A DNA stretch of 8,774 bases, from NCBI GenBank assembly GCA_031261885.1, contig JAISIU010000179.1, positions 1-8,774 of the forward strand. Reading direction: 5' to 3'. Numbering within the stretch: position 1 is the stretch's first letter; each line of letters begins with the position of its first letter. Both the position numbers and the translations under genes were made by a program. Shown here piece after piece: positions 6,175 through 8,774 of this stretch. The stretch comes from Bifidobacteriaceae bacterium. Lineage in GTDB: Bacteria; Actinomycetota; Actinomycetes; Actinomycetales; WQXJ01. Under the pieces are notes generated by a model. That model was given only the letters and a program-made list of their open reading frames with translations, was not told the origin of the DNA and did not search any database.

Positions 6175-6277
6175 GGACGATGCCGGCGGGGCGGGGATGG
6201 GAAAGGAACGATGCCGGCCAGCGGGGCGGGGGAGGGAAAGGGACGATGCCGGCCGGGCGGGTGCGGACGATGCCGGC
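6175..6277 (+). repeat. Four imperfect G-rich repeats with ACGATGCCGGC core
   Basis: The core GGACGATGCCGGC occurs at 6175-6187, 6241-6253 and 6265-6277, and with one change (GAACGATGCCGGC) at 6206-6218. Start-to-start spacing is 31, 35 and 24 bases. The stretches between copies 1, 2 and 3 are also alike (GGCGGGG, then GGGAAAG). They fill the gap between the rplQ terminator and truA. A diverged copy, GCACGATGCCGCC, lies just after truA at 7223-7235. No open frame here looks like a protein. They could be a short local duplication, a protein-binding array or a dispersed genomic repeat. Confidence 0.8.
6223..6242 (+). other. Potential G-quadruplex
   Basis: Four G-runs of 4, 5, 3 and 3 are separated by loops of 1, 1 and 3 bases on the + strand, which fits the standard four-run G-quadruplex pattern. 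It lies inside the repeats, 61-80 bases upstream of the truA start. A near match with a last run of only two Gs occurs one repeat earlier (6188-6206). Confidence 0.6.
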
Positions 6278-6290
6278 GGGGCCGGTCCGG

Positions 6291-6296
6291 TAGGCT
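6291..6296 (+). promoter_or_regulatory. Predicted -10 box for a leaderless truA transcript
   Basis: TAGGCT fits the actinobacterial TANNNT pattern. Its last T is 7 bases before the first base of the GTG start at 6303, so transcription would begin at the start codon itself. No Shine-Dalgarno precedes the GTG, which agrees with a leaderless message. No convincing -35 is visible, as is common in this group. Confidence 0.6.
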
Positions 6297-6302
6297 CGCC
6301 GG

Positions 6303-7220
6303 GTGAGCACGCGGCTGAGGCTGGACCTGGCATACGACGGCCGCGACTTCCACGGCTGGGCGGATCAACCTGGCCTGCGCACGGTCCAGGGCGTCCTCGA
6401 GGCGGCTCTGGTGCGCGTCCTCAGGTTGACGCCGCAGCAGGCCCGCACCACCGTAGCCGGGCGCACCGACGCGGGGGTACACGCCCGCGGGCAGGTCGCC
6501 CATCTGGACTTGCCGGACCAAACCGTCCAAGCGCTGCGGCGCCCGCCGCGTGGTGCGGCGCGGCCCGGCACGCTGGAGCCACCCGGGCCGCCCGAGACCG
6601 CCGGGGGGGCCGCCGATGACGGAGGCTGGGCCGGGCTCGTGACGTACCGCCTGAACCGCGTGCTGCCCGACGACGTCGTGGTCCTTGGTGCCAGGGCAGT
6701 TCCGGAGGGTTTCGACGCCCGCTTCTCAGCGTTGTGGCGCCGCTACTGTTACCGGATGGCTGATACCGAGGCGGTCCGCGACCCGCTGACGCGGGGGCAC
6801 GTGGCCTGGGTCAGGGGCCGGCTCGACACGGACCGGATGGCGGCGGCCGCGCCGGTGTTGCTCGGCGAGCATGACTTCGCGGCCCTGGCCAAGCCGCGCG
6901 AGGGCGCCACCACGATCCGTACGTTGCAGGACCTGACCGTCAGCCGCGACGAGGCGACGGGCACCGTCGAGCTGTGGGTCCAGGCGGACGCCTTCTGCCA
7001 CTCGATGGTGCGGTTCATCGCCGGGGCTCTGACCGCCATCGGCGGTGGACGCCACGACGCCGACTGGCTGGCCGCGCTGCTCGTCTCTGGGGTCCGGCGC
7101 GGGGAGCCGGCCGTCATGCCGGCCCACGGTCTGACGTTGGAACGGGTCGCGTACCCGCCGGACGCGGCGCTCGCCGCCCAGGCCGCTCGGGCACGGACCA
7201 GGCGTTCCCTGCCCGGGTGA
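6303..7220 (+). CDS. truA: tRNA pseudouridine(38-40) synthase TruA
   Basis: TruA converts uridines 38-40 of the tRNA anticodon stem-loop to pseudouridine in the cytosol. The catalytic Asp is D56 in AGRTDAGVHARGQVAH (52-67). Other family landmarks are LAYDGRDFHGWADQPG (9-24), the TVQG motif (27-30), WRRYCYRM (145-152), GEHDFAALAK (188-197), FCHSMVRFIAGALTAIGGG (231-249) and PAHGLTL (273-279). The 305-residue product is longer than the E. coli enzyme, mostly from a Pro/Gly/Ala-rich insert at about residues 72-109 between the catalytic loop and TYRLNRVLPDDV, plus a short basic tail. The GTG start has no ribosome site but a well-placed -10 box. Position after rplQ and before rplM-rpsI is usual for actinobacteria. 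Confidence 0.97.
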   Translation: MSTRLRLDLAYDGRDFHGWADQPGLRTVQGVLEAALVRVLRLTPQQARTTVAGRTDAGVHARGQVAHLDLPDQTVQALRRPPRGAARPGTLEPPGPPETAGGAADDGGWAGLVTYRLNRVLPDDVVVLGARAVPEGFDARFSALWRRYCYRMADTEAVRDPLTRGHVAWVRGRLDTDRMAAAAPVLLGEHDFAALAKPREGATTIRTLQDLTVSRDEATGTVELWVQADAFCHSMVRFIAGALTAIGGGRHDADWLAALLVSGVRRGEPAVMPAHGLTLERVAYPPDAALAAQAARARTRRSLPG

Positions 7221-7258
7221 GCGCACGATGCCGCCGGAGGGCCGGCCTGAGTCGCTCG

Positions 7259-7319
7259 CGGGCGTCAAGACTTTTGGCTCCTAAACGCAGGGTTTAAGAG
7301 CCATAAGTCTTGACGCTCG
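7259..7319. repeat. Long near-perfect inverted repeat, AT-richer than its surroundings
   Basis: The 24-base arms 7262-7285 and 7293-7316 pair at 22 of 24 positions (mismatches 7274/7304 and 7281/7297) around a 7-base centre, CGCAGGG. A G-T pair and two more pairs extend the stem to 7259/7319. The arms begin GCGTCAAGACTT and contain GGCTC/GAGCC and TAAA/TTTA, much richer in A/T than the flanks. It starts 38 bases after truA and lies upstream of the rplM promoter. No T-tract follows. It may be a bidirectional terminator, a MITE-like element or a relic of paired insertion-sequence ends. No coding sequence lies inside and I see no clear target duplication. Confidence 0.85.
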
Positions 7320-7392
7320 GGTGGGTGGCGGCATTGGCCACCAGCCACCGGGCTGGCGGGGGTCGGCATCGGCCGCGGGTACGCCGGCGACT

Positions 7393-7421
7393 TTGACGCG
7401 ATGAACTGGGGCGGGTAGGGT
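7393..7421 (+). promoter_or_regulatory. Predicted promoter for rplM-rpsI
   Basis: TTGACG (7393-7398) and TAGGGT (7416-7421) are 17 bases apart, an excellent actinobacterial housekeeping match. The implied start is near 7428, giving a leader of about 110 bases before the rplM GTG. It is the only good promoter in the 317-base gap between truA and rplM. Confidence 0.75.
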
Positions 7422-7430
7422 TGTGTAGCT

Positions 7431-7514
7431 GTGCGGGCAGCGCACCTTGGTGTCTGCCTCGCCACCTGCACTCACCGCCTCGGGCACGTTTCCTGTCCGG
7501 GCGTGAACCGGACA
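7431..7514 (+). promoter_or_regulatory. Folded rplM 5' leader
   Basis: Within the predicted leader, GTGCG (7431-7435) pairs with CGCAC (7441-7445), GGTG (7449-7452) with CACC (7463-7466), and TGTCCGG (7494-7500) pairs perfectly with CCGGACA (7508-7514). The last hairpin ends 9 bases before the AGAGGG ribosome site (7524-7529). L13 autoregulates through its leader in E. coli, so this could be an autoregulatory site, but the fold is only inferred. Confidence 0.4.
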
Positions 7515-7537
7515 ACCTACGTTAGAGGGCTAATACT

Positions 7538-7981
7538 GTGCGTACGTACACCCCGAAGGCCGGGCAAATCGACCGGGCCTGGTATGTCATCGACGCGACT
7601 GATGTCGTGCTCGGTCGGCTCGCCTCGCAGGCCGCGCGTCTGCTGCGGGGCAAGCACAAGCCGACTTTCACGCCGAACGAGGACACGGGTGACTTCGTCA
7701 TCGTCATCAACGCGGAGAAGGTCGCGCTGACCGGCCGCAAGCTGACGCACAAGATCGCCTATCACCACTCCGGTTTCCCGGGCGGCCTCAGGGCCACCGC
7801 CTACGAGGATCTGCTCGCGAAGCATCCCGAAGAGGCGATCATGAAGGCCGTGTGGGGCATGATGCCGAAGAACAAGCTGTCGCGTCGCCAGCTGACCAAG
7901 CTTCGGGTGTACGTCGGTCCCAACCACCCGCACACCGCGCAGCAGCCCATTCCCTACGAGTTCACCCAGGTGGCCCAGTAG
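7538..7981 (+). CDS. rplM: Large-subunit ribosomal protein L13 (uL13)
   Basis: L13 is an early-assembly 50S protein bound to 23S rRNA. The 147-residue product has normal length. Recognisable segments are WYVIDATDVVLGRLAS (15-30), GKHKPTFTPNEDTGDFVIVIN (residues 38-58, written here in full as the family core), and the L13 signature VWGMMPKNKLSRRQLTKLRV (105-124), which continues to YVGPNHPH. The GTG start at 7538 is supported by AGAGGG (7524-7529) eight bases upstream, and the N-terminus MRTYTPKAGQIDRAWYVIDA is the typical actinobacterial one. It heads a two-gene rplM-rpsI unit with its own promoter, a pairing found in most bacteria; rpsI starts 20 bases after the stop. Confidence 0.97.
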   Translation: MRTYTPKAGQIDRAWYVIDATDVVLGRLASQAARLLRGKHKPTFTPNEDTGDFVIVINAEKVALTGRKLTHKIAYHHSGFPGGLRATAYEDLLAKHPEEAIMKAVWGMMPKNKLSRRQLTKLRVYVGPNHPHTAQQPIPYEFTQVAQ

Positions 7982-8001
7982 GGGCCGGGGAGAGGAAAAC
8001 A

Positions 8002-8487
8002 GTGTCTGAGACCGCCACCATCGAAGAGGAGACCGAGGTCGTCCCCTCGTCTTACACCACCGAGACTCCGGCCACGCCGGGTCAGGGTCAGTCGCTGACC
8101 GCCCCCGGGCGGGCGCTCGGGCGGCGCAAGGAAGCCATTGCCCGCGTGCGGCTCGTGCCGGGCTCGGGCAAGTGGTCCATCAACGGGCGTGAGCTTGAGA
8201 ACTACTTCCCGAACAAGATCCACCAGCAGTTGGTGCGTTCGCCGTTCACGGTGCTGGACATCGAGGGCCGGTTCGACGTCATCGCGCGGATCACGGGTGG
8301 CGGCCCCTCCGGTCAGGCGGGCGCGCTGCGCCTCGGTGTGGCGCGGGCGCTGAACAACATCGATCGCGAGCACAACCGCGCGGCCCTGAAGAAGGCCGGC
8401 TATCTCACTCGTGACGCTCGCGTGACCGAGCGCAAGAAGGCCGGTCTGCACAAGGCTCGCAAGGCCCCGCAGTACTCCAAGCGCTGA
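8002..8487 (+). CDS. rpsI: Small-subunit ribosomal protein S9 (uS9)
   Basis: S9 lies in the 30S head; its C-terminal tail reaches the P-site tRNA. I start the gene at GTG 8002, which has GGAGAGG (7989-7995) six bases upstream and gives MSETATIEEETEVV; the longer open frame back to 7852 would overlap rplM and lacks support. The 161-residue product has a nonconserved acidic N-terminal extension (about 1-35), common in actinobacteria, then the S9 core from ALGRRKEAIARVRL (38-51), INGRELENYFPN (60-71), the signature GGGPSGQAGALRLGVARAL (99-117), YLTRDARVTERKKAGLHKAR (134-153), and the invariant end KAPQYSKR. glmM begins 12 bases after the stop. Confidence 0.96.
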   Translation: MSETATIEEETEVVPSSYTTETPATPGQGQSLTAPGRALGRRKEAIARVRLVPGSGKWSINGRELENYFPNKIHQQLVRSPFTVLDIEGRFDVIARITGGGPSGQAGALRLGVARALNNIDREHNRAALKKAGYLTRDARVTERKKAGLHKARKAPQYSKR

Positions 8488-8499
8488 ACCGAGGCTCCA

Positions 8500-8774
8500 T
8501 TGCCCCGGCTCTTTGGAACGGATGGCGTGCGCGGCCGGGCAGGCCGCGACCTCACTGCGGAGCTGGCGCTTGACCTGGCGGTGGCGGCGGCGCGTGTGCT
8601 GGCGGCGGACGGGATGTTCGCTGGGCAGCGGCCCAAGGCCGTGATCGGCCAGGACAGCCGGTTGTCCGGTGATTTCCTGGCGGCCGCCGTGGCGGCCGGT
8701 CTGGCCAGCGCTGGTGTTGACGTCACGGATGTCGGCATTGTGCCGACCCCGGGTTTGGCGTACCTCACGGCAAC
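8500..8774 (+). CDS. glmM: Phosphoglucosamine mutase, 5' part only
   Basis: GlmM converts glucosamine-6-phosphate to glucosamine-1-phosphate, a step toward UDP-GlcNAc for peptidoglycan. The frame is open to the window edge, giving 91 full codons of a protein normally about 445-450 residues long. The N-terminus reads PRLFGTDGVRGRAGRDLTAE (2-21), diagnostic for GlmM. IGQDSRLSGDFL (49-60) matches the conserved G-x-D-x-R-x-SG segment, with Gln where Arg is usual, and VPTPGLAYLT (81-90) precedes the catalytic serine loop, which lies beyond the window. The start is TTG at 8500 with GAGG (8491-8494) five bases upstream; the in-frame stop at 8485-8487 (also the rpsI stop) excludes a longer start. The position after rplM-rpsI is usual in actinobacteria. 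Confidence 0.95.
   Translation, partial: MPRLFGTDGVRGRAGRDLTAELALDLAVAAARVLAADGMFAGQRPKAVIGQDSRLSGDFLAAAVAAGLASAGVDVTDVGIVPTPGLAYLTA

Noticed and set aside
6175..6277. CRISPR array
   Set aside because: Repeats are only 13 bases, imperfect, with similar rather than unique spacers, and no cas genes are nearby.
6075..6619. Short open frames over the G-rich repeats before truA
   Set aside because: Repeat DNA gives repeated Arg/Gly or Pro/Arg peptides in several frames on both strands; none has a credible start or known motif, and one overlaps the truA coding region.
7531..7536. TAATAC just before the rplM start as a -10 box
   Set aside because: A start 6-7 bases later would fall inside the coding region, removing the GTG. 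The TTGACG-17-TAGGGT pair upstream is much better, and AGAGGG supports a leadered message.
7852..8001. Possible 50-residue upstream extension of rpsI
   Set aside because: It overlaps rplM in another frame and lacks homology to S9. GTG at 8002 has a good ribosome site.

Overview
This window is a housekeeping stretch of a high-GC Gram-positive (actinobacterial) chromosome. The support is direct: GTG and TTG starts are common, codons favour G/C in the third position, and the proteins carry actinobacterial forms (RpoA beginning MLIAQRPTLTEE, RplQ with a long Ala/Lys/Glu tail, a short-LID adenylate kinase). The gene order is the end of the S10/spc ribosomal supercluster followed by the alpha operon. 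I cannot name a genus. The absence of rpsD between rpsK and rpoA fits Streptomyces, Bifidobacterium and Actinomyces-type layouts rather than Mycobacterium.

Layout, all genes on the + strand. At 17-2724, secY, adk and map form a tight unit: secY/adk overlap by 4 bases and adk/map are 12 bases apart. They encode the protein-export channel, adenylate kinase and methionine aminopeptidase. At 2757-2786 a good -35/-10 promoter precedes a leader of about 105 bases and infA (2901-3122), then rpmJ (3145-3261). A structured 138-base spacer leads to rpsM (3400-3780) and rpsK (3828-4232). A 173-base spacer full of inverted repeats then leads to rpoA (4406-5398) and rplQ (5424-6017). A strong intrinsic terminator at 6051-6092 closes the alpha operon.

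The second half is truA (6303-7220), preceded by G-rich imperfect repeats and a -10 box placed for a leaderless transcript. It is followed by a 317-base gene-free gap. That gap holds a long, AT-richer, near-perfect inverted repeat (7259-7319) and a TTGACG-17-TAGGGT promoter for rplM (7538-7981) and rpsI (8002-8487). glmM starts on TTG at 8500 and runs off the end.

The genes act together in translation and growth: initiation (IF1), ribosome assembly (L36, S13, S11, L17, L13, S9), transcription (RNAP alpha), tRNA modification (TruA), N-terminal Met removal from new proteins (Map), export (SecY), adenylate balance (Adk) and cell-wall precursor supply (GlmM).

I found no hidden accessory system such as a transposase, CRISPR array, toxin, phage or defence gene. 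The unusual material is in the spacers: the 7259-7319 inverted repeat, the ACGATGCC/G-rich repeats upstream of truA, the structured spacers before rpsM and rpoA, and a single in-frame TTA codon at codon 2 of rpoA.
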